From: a virus
IMG/VR virus record: IMGVR_UViG_3300021142_000183
Coordinates: 1 to 23,425 of that record
Strand: one strand, 5' to 3'
Length of the DNA stretch: 23,425 bases
The notes under the pieces are model-generated. The model had not been told where the DNA came from. It ran no database searches and saw only the letters and a program-made list of their open reading frames with translations. Below, piece after piece: positions 7,081 through 15,652 of this stretch. A program made the position numbers and the translations under genes. Each line of letters begins with the position of its first letter. Within the stretch, counting starts at the first letter, position 1.

Positions 7081-10031
7081 TGTACGTTGACGCCTTATTT
7101 AAACGGGGCGGAGATACTGAAGTAATTAAGATTGTAGAAAGAGTTAACGGTAAGCGTGTTTATCGTGAGTTCCAACCTGATTACCATTTCTTTCTCAGCG
7201 ACCCGAAGGGTTCACACAAGTCTATTTACGGTGACACTGTAAAGAAGATTGTGCCACGTACCTATGTTGAAAAACAAAAACTAATAAAAACACTGTCGGG
7301 TAATGTAAAAAGATGGGAATCAGATGTTGATCCTATTTTTCGTTCACTTGAGCACAACTATCACAACGGTGACGCACCAGCACTAAATGTAGCATTCTTC
7401 GATATTGAAACTAGTTTCGATAAGGATGAGGGGTGGTCAGATGCTGCTGATGCTGACAACTACATTACTGCTATATCGGTTCATCTGCAATGGCTAGATG
7501 AGATTATCTGTTTAGCATTTCCACCAGAAACATTGACATGGGAAGAAGCATCGGCAATTGCTGAAGAAGTAGGTAATACAGTATTATTTAAAACAGAAGC
7601 AGAAATGCTTAATGCCTTTATAGACATTGTCGAAGATGCTGATGTATTATCGGGATGGAACAGTGAACCATATGATATTCCATATGTTGTAAATCGTATA
7701 AAGAAAGTCCTAGGTAAAAACGAAGCTAGACGATTGTGTCTTTGGGAACAGATGCCCAAGGAACGTAAGTTTGAACGTGGCGGTCGTGAAGCGTTTACTT
7801 ATGATTTGATTGGTCGCATTTCTATAGATTACATGGCAATCTATAAAAAGTACAACTACGAAGAACGTCACAGCTATACGCTCAATGCTATTGCAGAAAT
7901 TGAATTAGGCGAAACAAAGATTCAGTACGAAGGCACGCTAGACGAATTGTATAACGATGACTTTAAAAAGTTCTTGGAATACAATTTACAAGATACACGT
8001 CTGCTAGATAAACTAGATAAGAAACTTCAATTCATTGACTTGGCAAATTCTATCGCGCATTCGAGTTGCGTATTAATCCAAACAACAATGGGTGCAGTAG
8101 CAGTTACTGACCAAAATGTCTTAATGGAAGCTCATAACAATAATATGATCTGTCCAGATAAGAAGCATGGTCACGAAGAGACAGCAAGCCGCGCAGCAGG
8201 TGGGTGGGTTGCAACTCCTAGAAAGGGATTCCATAGATGGATAGGTAGTACTGACATGAAGTCACTATATCCATCTGTTATTAGAACTCTAAATATGAGT
8301 CCAGAAATGATTATTGGGCAGATTAGATTAGATCGTACTAATGAAGCAATCGCTATATGGGAGGCAAAGGGTGGTAAGCATACATTCGCATCCTGGTGGA
8401 ATGATAGATTCCACGTATTAGAGATGGAAGATTTCTATAATGAAGATATAGGCTCTAAACTAATATTAGATATGGAAGATGGATCCGAATTTGAAGTGAC
8501 TGGTAAAGAACTGCATGATCTAATATTCGAAAGTGGACAGCCATGGTGTATCAGCGCAAACGGTACAATCTTTAAGACTGATAAGGAAGGTGTAATTCCT
8601 AGTCTATTAACTCGTTGGTACAATGAGCGTAAGGTGCTACAGGGCATTATGGCCAACTATCAGGACATTGAGGACAATGCCAAGATAGCAGGTGTAAAAG
8701 TACCGGCGGAATTGTTCACAAATGATGACATTAGCGACGTGGAGTCAAAGGCTACCCCCTACTTAGACGCCGAGTCATATAGACCTAAAAAATTAAAGGA
8801 AATCATTACCGAAGGCCATAAGAAGCGTGTAATTCAATATATGAATCAACACAACTTAATGGTTAAGGATGGTAAGGCAATATACAGAGATCAAAAGGAT
8901 TTAAAGCGTATTGTCGGTTTCTGGGATAAGCGGCAGTTGGTTAAGAAAATTAACTTAAATTCTGCATACGGCGCTTTATTGAATGCTGGCAGTAGATTTT
9001 TCGACCAGCGTCTTGGTCAATCAACTACTTTAACCGGTAGAACAATTACTAAACACATGGCAGCTAAGACAAACGAAATGATGACAGGTGAATACGATCA
9101 CTACGGTAAATCTATTGTGTATGGAGATACAGACTCTTGTTACTTCTCAGCATATCCGATTCTTAAGGAAGAGATTGAAAAGGGTGATATTTTATGGACC
9201 AAAGAAAGCATTGTGGATCTCTATAATGACCTGGCTAAAGCAGTTTCCGCAACCTTCCCGGAATTCTTATTGGGTAAATTAAATGTCCCAATTAAGCGTT
9301 CAACTGGTGTAATTGCAAGCTCTCGTGAAACTGTTTCAGAGACAGGTATCTGGATTGTTAAGAAGCGTTATGCATGTTTGATGTATGATAAAGATGGCAT
9401 TAGACTTGATGTAGGTGGCAAGGTAGGCAAGGTAAAGGCTATGGGACTCGATTTGAAGCGTGCAGATACCCCGAAATTCGTGCAACAGTTCCTCAGTGAG
9501 ATCCTAATGGATACACTAACGGACAAGGGTGAGAATGCAGTGATCGAAAAGGTACGTTTATTCAAGGAAAAATTTGAAGATATGAAACCATGGCAACAAG
9601 GTACACCCAGAGCAGTTAATAAATTGACGCATTATAGGGATAAACTCGAAGATGCAGGATTTAAGAAACTAAAAGGTATCAATGTCGGAAATCTGCATGT
9701 GCCAGGCCACGTCACGGCAAGCCTAGCATGGAATAGATTAAAAGAAGTTCATATGGATCAACATGCAATGAAGATTATTGATGGACAGAAAGTAATCATA
9801 TGCAAACTTAAAGCAACTACAGAAAATAGACTTACAAGTATCGCATATCCGGTAGATGAAGTACACTTACCAGAATGGTTCTTAACTCTACCATTTGACA
9901 GTGATGATATGATGGCAGGCATTGTTGATAAGAAGGTAGAGAACCTATTAGGTGTTCTTAAATGGGACCTGAGTAGAACCAACAAAGAACATGCTCACTT
10001 AGAAACGCTATTTGACTTCAGCAAGTGCTGA
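7080..10031 (+). CDS. 43: Family B DNA polymerase with 3'-5' exonuclease (T4 gp43-like)
   Basis: 983 residues, somewhat longer than T4 gp43 (898), with all expected motifs in order. The exonuclease part has Exo I FDIET (D108, E110), Exo II GWNSEPYDIPYVVNR near 195-210 and Exo III YNLQDTRLLD near 301-310. The polymerase part has motif A DMKSLYPSV (D392), motif B KKINLNSAYG (622-631), motif C YGDTD (681-685, with both metal-binding Asp) and KKRYA near 760. No residue needed for activity is missing and there is no intein or split. It replicates the phage genome together with the clamp encoded next. The ATG overlaps the preceding stop (TAATG). Gene order dsbA-like, polymerase, clamp differs from T4, where regA, 62 and 44 lie between 43 and 45. 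Confidence 0.97.
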   Translation: MYVDALFKRGGDTEVIKIVERVNGKRVYREFQPDYHFFLSDPKGSHKSIYGDTVKKIVPRTYVEKQKLIKTLSGNVKRWESDVDPIFRSLEHNYHNGDAPALNVAFFDIETSFDKDEGWSDAADADNYITAISVHLQWLDEIICLAFPPETLTWEEASAIAEEVGNTVLFKTEAEMLNAFIDIVEDADVLSGWNSEPYDIPYVVNRIKKVLGKNEARRLCLWEQMPKERKFERGGREAFTYDLIGRISIDYMAIYKKYNYEERHSYTLNAIAEIELGETKIQYEGTLDELYNDDFKKFLEYNLQDTRLLDKLDKKLQFIDLANSIAHSSCVLIQTTMGAVAVTDQNVLMEAHNNNMICPDKKHGHEETASRAAGGWVATPRKGFHRWIGSTDMKSLYPSVIRTLNMSPEMIIGQIRLDRTNEAIAIWEAKGGKHTFASWWNDRFHVLEMEDFYNEDIGSKLILDMEDGSEFEVTGKELHDLIFESGQPWCISANGTIFKTDKEGVIPSLLTRWYNERKVLQGIMANYQDIEDNAKIAGVKVPAELFTNDDISDVESKATPYLDAESYRPKKLKEIITEGHKKRVIQYMNQHNLMVKDGKAIYRDQKDLKRIVGFWDKRQLVKKINLNSAYGALLNAGSRFFDQRLGQSTTLTGRTITKHMAAKTNEMMTGEYDHYGKSIVYGDTDSCYFSAYPILKEEIEKGDILWTKESIVDLYNDLAKAVSATFPEFLLGKLNVPIKRSTGVIASSRETVSETGIWIVKKRYACLMYDKDGIRLDVGGKVGKVKAMGLDLKRADTPKFVQQFLSEILMDTLTDKGENAVIEKVRLFKEKFEDMKPWQQGTPRAVNKLTHYRDKLEDAGFKKLKGINVGNLHVPGHVTASLAWNRLKEVHMDQHAMKIIDGQKVIICKLKATTENRLTSIAYPVDEVHLPEWFLTLPFDSDDMMAGIVDKKVENLLGVLKWDLSRTNKEHAHLETLFDFSKC

Positions 10032-10050
10032 AACGTTTGACATACGTTTC
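10017..10050 (+). promoter_or_regulatory. Two inverted repeats at the polymerase-clamp junction
   Basis: TTCAGC-AAGT-GCTGAA (10017-10032) spans the polymerase stop codon. GAAACG (10030-10035) and CGTTTC (10045-10050) flank the -35 box of the clamp promoter. The first could form an mRNA hairpin without a T run. The second is placed like an operator. No binding protein can be named. Confidence 0.4.
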
Positions 10051-10065
10051 GCAATATTATATACT
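10037..10065 (+). promoter_or_regulatory. Strong sigma70-like promoter TTGACA-17-TATACT
   Basis: A perfect -35 (10037-10042), a 17-base spacer and a near-perfect -10 (10060-10065) lie in the 52-base gap before the clamp gene. The transcript would start near 10072, giving a very short leader that is mostly the ribosome binding site AGAGGAG. Confidence 0.85.
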
Positions 10066-10083
10066 AAACAAAGAGGAGATTTT

Positions 10084-10827
10084 ATGTTAATAGATTCATT
10101 TAAAGATATCATCAAGCACACTAATTCATTAGGCTTCATTGATATGGTAAAAATTGTAGGTACAACAACAGAAGCAAAGATTGAAGCAATCGATGCAGAC
10201 AAAACCGTTGTTATTTTCGGTAGTATGTATCAGCCTATTAAGGATATCGATACTACTGTAGGTTTATCACGTATTGCTATCTTAAAGGGTTGTATTGACT
10301 TCCCTGTATATTCTAGTGCAACAGCGACAACAGACATTGTTACTGAAGTGCGTAATGGCGTGACTGTACCGACTGAAATTAAGTTTGCTAGTGGTGTAGG
10401 TCATACTGCTAACTATCGTTTCATGAGCGAAACAATGGTTAATGAACAGATCAAAGTTCCGCCATTTAAGGGTGCAACATGGAACGTAGTAATCTCTCCC
10501 GAAAAGAAGAAGATTGCTGAACTATCATATTGCTTAGGTGTATTTGGTGGCTTTGAAAAGCGTTTCGTAGTAAGCGTTGATAAGGGTACACTAAACTTTA
10601 GCGTAGGTAACGGTCCTACAGATAGGACAACTGTTCCATTTGCGGATAACGTAACTGGTACACTGAAACATCAATGGTCTTGGCCATTGGCACAGGTTCT
10701 AAGCATTCTAAAATTGACAGAGACTGCAACAGCAACAATGAGCTTCTCAGATATGGGTGCATTGAAGATTGATATTGATAGCGGTATCGGAAAATATACC
10801 TATCTTTTACCAGCAGGCAAGGCTTAA
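10084..10827 (+). CDS. 45: DNA polymerase sliding clamp (gp45-like)
   Basis: 247 residues from the ATG at 10084, set by AGAGGAG. An earlier in-frame start would lie inside the promoter. The sequence has the alternating beta-strand character and even length of T4-like clamps (T4 gp45 is 228 aa). Features supporting this are an early KIEAIDADKTVVIFG strand pair, LSRIAILKGCIDFP in the position of the T4 DLxxFLxxLSLF segment, and a typical C-terminal end MSFSDMGALKIDIDSGIGKYTYLLPA. The clamp is a ring trimer that tethers the polymerase to DNA and, in T4, also activates late transcription with gp33 and gp55. It lies just after the polymerase with its own strong promoter, consistent with need for more clamp than polymerase. 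Confidence 0.8.
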   Translation: MLIDSFKDIIKHTNSLGFIDMVKIVGTTTEAKIEAIDADKTVVIFGSMYQPIKDIDTTVGLSRIAILKGCIDFPVYSSATATTDIVTEVRNGVTVPTEIKFASGVGHTANYRFMSETMVNEQIKVPPFKGATWNVVISPEKKKIAELSYCLGVFGGFEKRFVVSVDKGTLNFSVGNGPTDRTTVPFADNVTGTLKHQWSWPLAQVLSILKLTETATATMSFSDMGALKIDIDSGIGKYTYLLPAGKA

Positions 10828-10841
10828 GATCTAAATACAAT

Positions 10842-12389
10842 ATGACACAAAATAAAGTAAACTTCACAGAGAGACATGACAAAGGTGGTTGGGCGCGATA
10901 CCTGCCGGCTATCAGCGGATTCTATACAACACATCTGGGCAAAGATTTGCTTGATGAGAAGTTTATTCCCAAAGAGCGTGTACCAGAAAAATTCGAACTG
11001 GGTATTCAGGGACTGGACTTTTTAAAGGGTCCCGAAGATGCGTACTTTAGTTACAAGTATGGATTGTATTCAGCAGGTCACGCTGAACGTAAGTTAGATA
11101 AGTGTGATGATAGGGAACCTATGATTCACAAGCGTGATAAAGATACTATCCTTGTCGGTGATTCGGGCGGATTCCAAATTGCAACAGGTGTTATAAAGAT
11201 GGATTGGACCACTGTTATGACCCCGGCAGGTGATAAATTACGTGAAGAAATATTACGCTATCTAGAACACACATCTGATTGGTCAATGACATTAGACGTT
11301 CCAGCTTTTGCTGCATTGCCACCATTGAGTGAGAAGACTGGTTTGACTAAGTTTGAAGATTGCTTAGATGTTACTGAATACAATCTCAAGTATTTTATGG
11401 AACATCGAGTACCTGGTGCAACTAAATTCTTAAATGTACTTTCAGGTAGTTCAAATGAAACATCAAAGACATGGTACGAAAGAGTTATCCCATATAGCAT
11501 CCCGGAAGCAGTAGAGGCACTCGGATACACACCTGATAGAACACTCGAAGGATGGGCATTCGCCGGTGTTAACATGAGAGATATGAAAACTGCGCTCGAA
11601 CGTCTTATTGATCTGCGAGAAGACGGATTACTAGCAACTAAAGATTGGATTCACTTTTTGGGAATTGGTAGATTAGATTGGGCATGTTATCTGACATCGA
11701 TTGAGCGTGAACTAAAGAAGTATAATCCTAACATTAACATTAGCTTCGATGCTGCATCACCGTTTGTTGCAGCTGGCGGTTATGCGTTATCCTATAATTA
11801 TAATAAATTCGACCCCTATCAACTTACCTATGCAATGGGAAGAGGGCTCGATGATAAATCCCTAAAGGGCAGTAAATTAGGTATGACATTCCAAGGTCCT
11901 ATTATGGAACGTTGTACTGTCGGTGATCTATGTGTAATGGGTCCCGGCGATTTAAATAAGCATGGCAAGGAAGGTAAGACAAGTTGGGACACAACTACCT
12001 ATGCTATTGTTATGGGACATAATGTCTATAATCATATCCAGGCCGTACAAGAGATTAATCGGCATGCAGATATCGTATATGCAACTAAGAAGATTGATTA
12101 CCGTGATTGGGTAAAGAAAACAAAGGTACCTATCTGTGATTTCTTACCTAATAATATTTTCTTCTTTAATAGTTTTGTTGAAGAATTATTTTCTAGAGAT
12201 AGAGATGGTGCATACCAGCTATTGAAAGATTATGAAGGCCAACTCAATAGTATTAGTTTCAAGGAAAATAAGATTGTCGATACATACCACTCCTTATTCG
12301 ATCATTCTAGTGCTAATACAAAGAAAGAGATTAAGGCCGAAGATATAGCAAGTCTCGATAATGAAGATCTTATCAACATAGATGAATGA
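10842..12389 (+). CDS. dpdA: DpdA-like DNA guanine transglycosylase (7-deazaguanine insertion)
   Basis: 515 residues with the TIM-barrel signature of tRNA-guanine transglycosylases. GDSGGFQ at 106-112 gives the general acid D107; DWSMTLDVP lies near 145-153; WAFAGVNMRD lies near 238-247, at the position of the substrate-pocket GG loop; HFLGIGRLDW lies near 268-277; and FDAASPF carries D303, which aligns with the nucleophilic Asp of the FDCVMPTR motif. The Zn-binding CxCxxC of bacterial Tgt is absent. The opening (WARYLPAISGFY, then FELGIQGLDFL and YKYGLYSAGHAE) is the pattern of phage and bacterial DpdA, which exchange guanine in DNA for a 7-deazaguanine base and so block restriction enzymes. 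QueE at 21541 and a QueD-like protein at 17841 could supply the base. TAAATA four bases before the ATG and no visible Shine-Dalgarno suggest a poor or leaderless start. A tRNA-modifying role is less likely. Confidence 0.85.
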   Translation: MTQNKVNFTERHDKGGWARYLPAISGFYTTHLGKDLLDEKFIPKERVPEKFELGIQGLDFLKGPEDAYFSYKYGLYSAGHAERKLDKCDDREPMIHKRDKDTILVGDSGGFQIATGVIKMDWTTVMTPAGDKLREEILRYLEHTSDWSMTLDVPAFAALPPLSEKTGLTKFEDCLDVTEYNLKYFMEHRVPGATKFLNVLSGSSNETSKTWYERVIPYSIPEAVEALGYTPDRTLEGWAFAGVNMRDMKTALERLIDLREDGLLATKDWIHFLGIGRLDWACYLTSIERELKKYNPNINISFDAASPFVAAGGYALSYNYNKFDPYQLTYAMGRGLDDKSLKGSKLGMTFQGPIMERCTVGDLCVMGPGDLNKHGKEGKTSWDTTTYAIVMGHNVYNHIQAVQEINRHADIVYATKKIDYRDWVKKTKVPICDFLPNNIFFFNSFVEELFSRDRDGAYQLLKDYEGQLNSISFKENKIVDTYHSLFDHSSANTKKEIKAEDIASLDNEDLINIDE

Positions 12390-12615
12390 GAAACTGCAAA
12401 AACAACTTAGTTGCCTAGAGAACATGATTGGTATACAGTCGGATTCTGTATATGTAGGCGGGATGGGCGTAAACTATATGCATGGCATGCTGAATGGGCT
12501 CATATGTGCCCATTCAGTGTTTGCAGAATGTGAACCACAATTTGTTTCGAGGCCGCCGAGGCGCCACAATCTAAACATTCGCCATAAAAGCCAACAACCG
12601 AAAAGAAGGAAATAA
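12382..12615 (+). CDS. Small unknown phage protein
   Basis: 77 residues. It begins inside the last codons of dpdA (eight-base overlap) and ends directly before the ATG of the DHH protein, so it is part of a tightly coupled run. The first half has an NYMHGMLNGLICAHSVF segment that is likely helical. The last 25 residues are strongly basic with Arg/Pro (SRPPRRHNLNIRHKSQQPKRRK), suggesting nucleic-acid contact. I do not recognise a family. Confidence 0.6.
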   Translation: MNEKLQKQLSCLENMIGIQSDSVYVGGMGVNYMHGMLNGLICAHSVFAECEPQFVSRPPRRHNLNIRHKSQQPKRRK

Positions 12616-13443
12616 ATGACGAAGAAAATATGTATCTATCATGGCAATTGTGCCGATGGATTTACAGCAGCATGGGTAGTACGAAGAGCGTTAGGTGAAG
12701 ACGTTGAATACTATGCAGGAGTATATCAAACACCACCACCAGATGTAACAGGAGCAGATGTCTATATTGTAGACTTTGCGTATAAACGCCCTGTAATGGA
12801 AGAAATCATTGCTAAGGCAAATAGCGTTACACATATCGACCACCACGCAACAGCAATTATCGACTTAGTGGGTTTAGAAAAACAAATGACCACACTTTAT
12901 AGTCTAGAAAATAACTTCAGTGGTGCAATGCTTACCTGGATGTTCTTTTTCCCCGGTGAAGATATTCCCCAAATTATTAAACATGTCGATGATAGAGATC
13001 GTTGGCAATTTAAAATCCCATTCACAAAAGAAATTCAAGCATCAATTTTCAGCTATGGTTACACATTCGAAAATTGGGATATGTTGATGAAGATTGATCT
13101 ACAAGAATTGATTACTGAAGGTAAGGCGATTGATCGTAAGCACCTAAAAGATATTCGGGAATTGATCGGTGTTATGCAGAAAAGAATCACGATTGCAGGA
13201 TACGATGTACCTGTATGTAATCTTCCGTATACAATGAGTTCTGAAGCAGGACATATTATGGCTATCAATGAACCTTTTGCTGCCTGTTATTATGATAAGC
13301 CAGATGGACGCGAATTTAGTTTACGTTCATCTAAAGAAGGTATCGATGTGTCGGCTATTGCTGTAACTTACGGCGGTGGCGGGCATTTCCATGCAGCAGG
13401 ATTTAGAGTACCCTACGAAAATTTGGAAGGACTAGGATTATGA
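12616..13443 (+). CDS. DHH-family phosphoesterase
   Basis: 275 residues with the two-domain DHH/DHHA1 plan. Metal-site motifs are HGNCADGFTAAW (D14), VDFAY (D53), IDHH (75-77) and DDRD (125-128). SGA at 102-104 matches the conserved position between them. The C-terminal DHHA1 substrate loop GGGGH is at 253-257 and is followed by AAGF. All predicted metal ligands are present. The family hydrolyses short nucleic acids or nucleotide phosphodiesters with Mn2+ (RecJ, NrnA/B, cyclic dinucleotide phosphodiesterases). The size and lack of extra domains fit an oligonucleotide or pAp/nanoRNA hydrolase, perhaps scavenging degraded host nucleic acid. AAGAAGGA precedes the ATG. The stop overlaps the next gene as ATGA. 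Confidence 0.85.
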   Translation: MTKKICIYHGNCADGFTAAWVVRRALGEDVEYYAGVYQTPPPDVTGADVYIVDFAYKRPVMEEIIAKANSVTHIDHHATAIIDLVGLEKQMTTLYSLENNFSGAMLTWMFFFPGEDIPQIIKHVDDRDRWQFKIPFTKEIQASIFSYGYTFENWDMLMKIDLQELITEGKAIDRKHLKDIRELIGVMQKRITIAGYDVPVCNLPYTMSSEAGHIMAINEPFAACYYDKPDGREFSLRSSKEGIDVSAIAVTYGGGGHFHAAGFRVPYENLEGLGL

Positions 13444-13877
13444 AAACTAAAGATTTTCCGTGCGTGAAAGAAGCGAAAAAGGTTGTAGAAAAACAACTAG
13501 AGTTTTATAATATGATGATGGCATCTAAACTTAAGAAGGAAGAAAATAAAGTGGCTAAGAAAAAATTATACATCGTTGATACTATTTCTACTTTTAGACA
13601 TCGTTATGTAATTGAAGCGGCAGAGCTTGAACACGCATATGACGAAGTAACAATGATTGATTCCGGTAATGATGACGATTCCTTCGAATCTGTATCACAA
13701 CGTTATCTGGGCGAAACTATTATCGATGGTAGAGAAATCAGCAAGAAAGAATTCGATAAGATGCTAAAGACACTTGAGGCAGATAAGGATGAGAATTGTT
13801 CTTATTGGATGGGAGATAAGCTGATTCGCAGCATCGATTATAAGCACGATAGAGAAGGCAACGTAGTAGAAGAATAA
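13440..13877 (+). CDS. Unknown phage protein, 145 aa, possible internal start
   Basis: A short charged helix (about residues 1-37) is followed by a more compact domain starting KKLYIVDTISTFRHRYVIE, with many acidic residues to the end. An in-frame GTG at 13551 preceded by AAGAAGGA would yield just the second domain (about 108 residues). The motif RYVIEAAELEHAYDEV resembles small phage proteins of unknown role. It is coupled by ATGA to the DHH gene and by TAATG to the next. No function can be assigned. Confidence 0.65.
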   Translation: MKTKDFPCVKEAKKVVEKQLEFYNMMMASKLKKEENKVAKKKLYIVDTISTFRHRYVIEAAELEHAYDEVTMIDSGNDDDSFESVSQRYLGETIIDGREISKKEFDKMLKTLEADKDENCSYWMGDKLIRSIDYKHDREGNVVEE

Positions 13878-14119
13878 TGGCTGCAGAGATAACGCACTTC
13901 GATTTACTAAGCCAAGAGTTAAAAGCAGGCAACTATGTCGTGTCCTCTCGTAGAGGTCAGTACAGTAGCCATATGGTTATATGTCAGATAACAAGAACAA
14001 CAGCCAAAAAAGTATTCCTACTCGAAGTCAAATCAAAGAAGGAGTGGTCGACTTGGCCACACGAAACTGTTAAACTTAGTGGTGAAGATGTTTTACATTA
14101 TATTTTGAAATATGTCTGA
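13877..14119 (+). CDS. Small unknown phage protein
   Basis: 80 residues, with start overlapping the previous stop (TAATG) and end overlapping the next start. The central part (GNYVVSSRRGQYSSHMVICQITRTTAKKVFLLE) reads like a small beta barrel with a basic face. Nothing allows a firm family call. Confidence 0.6.
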   Translation: MAAEITHFDLLSQELKAGNYVVSSRRGQYSSHMVICQITRTTAKKVFLLEVKSKKEWSTWPHETVKLSGEDVLHYILKYV

Positions 14120-14270
14120 ATTTCCAAAATCATTGCAAGATCCGGACAGCGAACAACGGCTGGTGGAAAAGTTATCACTAGACGAGGAAGAAATTGCAAT
14201 GCTTGATTATATACGCAGGGATTTGCGTGCATTGCATATATTGGAACAGAAGTTTAAGGAACAGAAATGA
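14112..14270 (+). CDS. Very small unknown protein (52 aa)
   Basis: The ATG at 14112 lies inside the end of the preceding gene, and the TGA at 14268 overlaps the next ATG (ATGA). The frame is fully open. The product is strongly acidic and helical (LVEKLSLDEEEIAML, DYIRRDLRALHILEQKF). The overlap at both ends and the even fill of an otherwise empty 147-base gap support a real gene. Confidence 0.6.
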   Translation: MSEFPKSLQDPDSEQRLVEKLSLDEEEIAMLDYIRRDLRALHILEQKFKEQK

Positions 14271-14611
14271 CTGTCTATACCGAGCCGGGTGAAGTAGCAA
14301 GCCAAATGATGTGGCATTCGTGCCGCGGTGGTGGTAGTCCGTCTATACATTGCCAGTGCGGTATAGATCATTATATTGAAGCCACTGAAGATGAGTACGA
14401 TACAGGCGATTACGAAAGTATTGGTTATATAGATTTAGACTCACTGATATTTGTAAATGATTGCGAAGGCTGTCAAAAGAAGTTATTAAGGTACGAACGG
14501 TTTATATGGAATAATCGTGATACAATTCGCAGATATCTAAAAACTAGGATTGATCAAGAGAAGATGTGGGCAGACCAGGAAGCATCACTGAATGTGTTAG
14601 CAGGAATTTAA
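14267..14611 (+). CDS. Unknown protein with Cys pairs, possibly zinc binding
   Basis: 114 residues. Cysteines and histidines are grouped as H17-S-C19, then CQCG near 30-33 and CEGC near 65-68, a layout able to hold one zinc ion. A helical C-terminus (RYERFIWNNRDTIRRYLKTRI) follows, rich in Arg and aromatic residues. The start overlaps the preceding stop as ATGA. Role unknown; a small nucleic-acid or protein-interaction module is a guess. Confidence 0.65.
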   Translation: MTVYTEPGEVASQMMWHSCRGGGSPSIHCQCGIDHYIEATEDEYDTGDYESIGYIDLDSLIFVNDCEGCQKKLLRYERFIWNNRDTIRRYLKTRIDQEKMWADQEASLNVLAGI

Positions 14612-14623
14612 TTAAGGAAATAT

Positions 14624-14890
14624 ATGGCATCAAAATTATCAAAAAAGAAAGTTGATGTTTCGTTTTGTGATCCAATGACATTCGAAGTTGTATGTACATT
14701 TAATCAGTGTGTAAATAAATTTACAATTGAAGGTTCAGAAGAAATAAAAAAATTTCCTAAATGGAAAAACGGACAACCAGTTATTTTTACTCAATCATAT
14801 CATCAATGTAGTGAATGTGGAAGAAAAGTAGTTGGCCGCACAGATAAATCAAAAACATATCATAGCTATATGGATAACATACTTAAATAA
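14624..14890 (+). CDS. Small zinc-ribbon-like protein
   Basis: 88 residues with two possible metal-binding pairs: C15 and C24/C29 in the first half, and CSECGRK near 62-68. It is basic at both ends. AAGGA precedes the ATG. It is the last + strand gene before the first antisense homing endonuclease, whose stop codon lies only 11 bases away. Base composition is more AT-rich than the genes upstream. Function unknown. Confidence 0.6.
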   Translation: MASKLSKKKVDVSFCDPMTFEVVCTFNQCVNKFTIEGSEEIKKFPKWKNGQPVIFTQSYHQCSECGRKVVGRTDKSKTYHSYMDNILK

Positions 14891-14901
14891 TATTCTTTAA
14901 A

Positions 14902-15597
14902 TCAAATAACAGAAAGTGAATCAATTAATTCAGTTTTTGTTATACAAGAATTGCCCCATTTGGCTCTATTATCTTTTGCAGATAACATTTGTAAATTTTT
15001 ATAGTGACCAATGATATCGGGTGTTATATTATTTTTGTATCCTTCTATTATTGAAAATTTATGATCCAATTGGAATGCTCTACTACGTTGTATCAGATTA
15101 GGATTTATTATAGATTTATATCTTCTATATGATTTATTTGAATAGCTCCATACTTCTTTTTTGTATTTTAAAAATTCTGTCTGCACATTTATTTCAGATT
15201 TATATCCTGAACAAAATTTACAGCCAAACCCGGCTAAATGGACAGATGGTGTCTGCTCGAAAATTCCGTGCTTGTGGCATTTAATTTTTATATGATCTGT
15301 GTTAAGTGTATAGGTAACAAGGCTATAATCATATAGATTTTTATGTAATATGTTTGCGTCTTTTATAAATTGTTCTGTTGTTTTTGATTTTAATTGTTTA
15401 CGCGATATATTAGCACAAGTTGGGCATCCTGACTTAGATTTGCCTATGTGGTGTAATGGTCTAACCCACCATTCTGTAGAACAGGTGTTACACTTGACAA
15501 GCAATTTTGTTCCGTGATTTATATATTCCGATTTAGAGTAATTGTATTTGGTGCCGTGTATGCTATTGCAATTTATTAAAAATTCATTTGGTGTCAT
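14902..15597 (-). CDS. Homing endonuclease, zinc-ribbon repeats plus HNH-like domain (HEG1)
   Basis: 231 residues on the opposite strand. Two repeats of the type FI..A..IHG.KYDYS (about 5-61 and 76-129) each hold cysteines for a zinc ribbon (C36, C39, C58, C61 and C107, C126, C129). The C-terminal nuclease part has FQLDHKFSIIEG (D178, H179) and the conserved tail IIGHYKNLQMLSAKDNRAKWG found in phage homing endonucleases. It is very AT-rich, unlike its neighbours. It sits tail to tail with the 88-residue gene. Its start lies two bases from the -35 of the promoter of the following glycosyltransferase gene. A leftward AATAAATA box lies 32 bases before its ATG. Confidence 0.82.
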   Translation of the reverse strand: MTPNEFLINCNSIHGTKYNYSKSEYINHGTKLLVKCNTCSTEWWVRPLHHIGKSKSGCPTCANISRKQLKSKTTEQFIKDANILHKNLYDYSLVTYTLNTDHIKIKCHKHGIFEQTPSVHLAGFGCKFCSGYKSEINVQTEFLKYKKEVWSYSNKSYRRYKSIINPNLIQRSRAFQLDHKFSIIEGYKNNITPDIIGHYKNLQMLSAKDNRAKWGNSCITKTELIDSLSVI

Positions 15598-15598
15598 C

Positions 15599-15627
15599 TT
15601 GATTCTTTTATGAAGATATGTTATACT
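15599..15627 (+). promoter_or_regulatory. Sigma70-like promoter TTGATT-17-TATACT
   Basis: The -35 is at 15599-15604 and the -10 at 15622-15627, with a 17-base spacer. It reads rightward into the glycosyltransferase gene (ATG 15653, ribosome binding site AGGGGA). The -35 begins two bases from the start codon of the antisense homing endonuclease. Confidence 0.7.
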
Positions 15628-15628
15628 G

Positions 15629-15636
15629 TATTTATT
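15629..15636 (-). promoter_or_regulatory. Leftward late-type box AATAAATA for HEG1
   Basis: On the minus strand this reads AATAAATA, two mismatches from TATAAATA. It is separated by a single base from the -10 of the rightward promoter. The distance to the ATG of HEG1 is 31 bases. Confidence 0.45.
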
Positions 15637-15652
15637 AATTTTAGGGGATTTT

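Noticed and set aside
7080-10031. Intein or intron in the polymerase gene, because it is about 85 residues longer than T4 gp43
   Set aside because: All motifs appear in order with no intein splice-site residues and no frame break. The extra length is spread through the protein.
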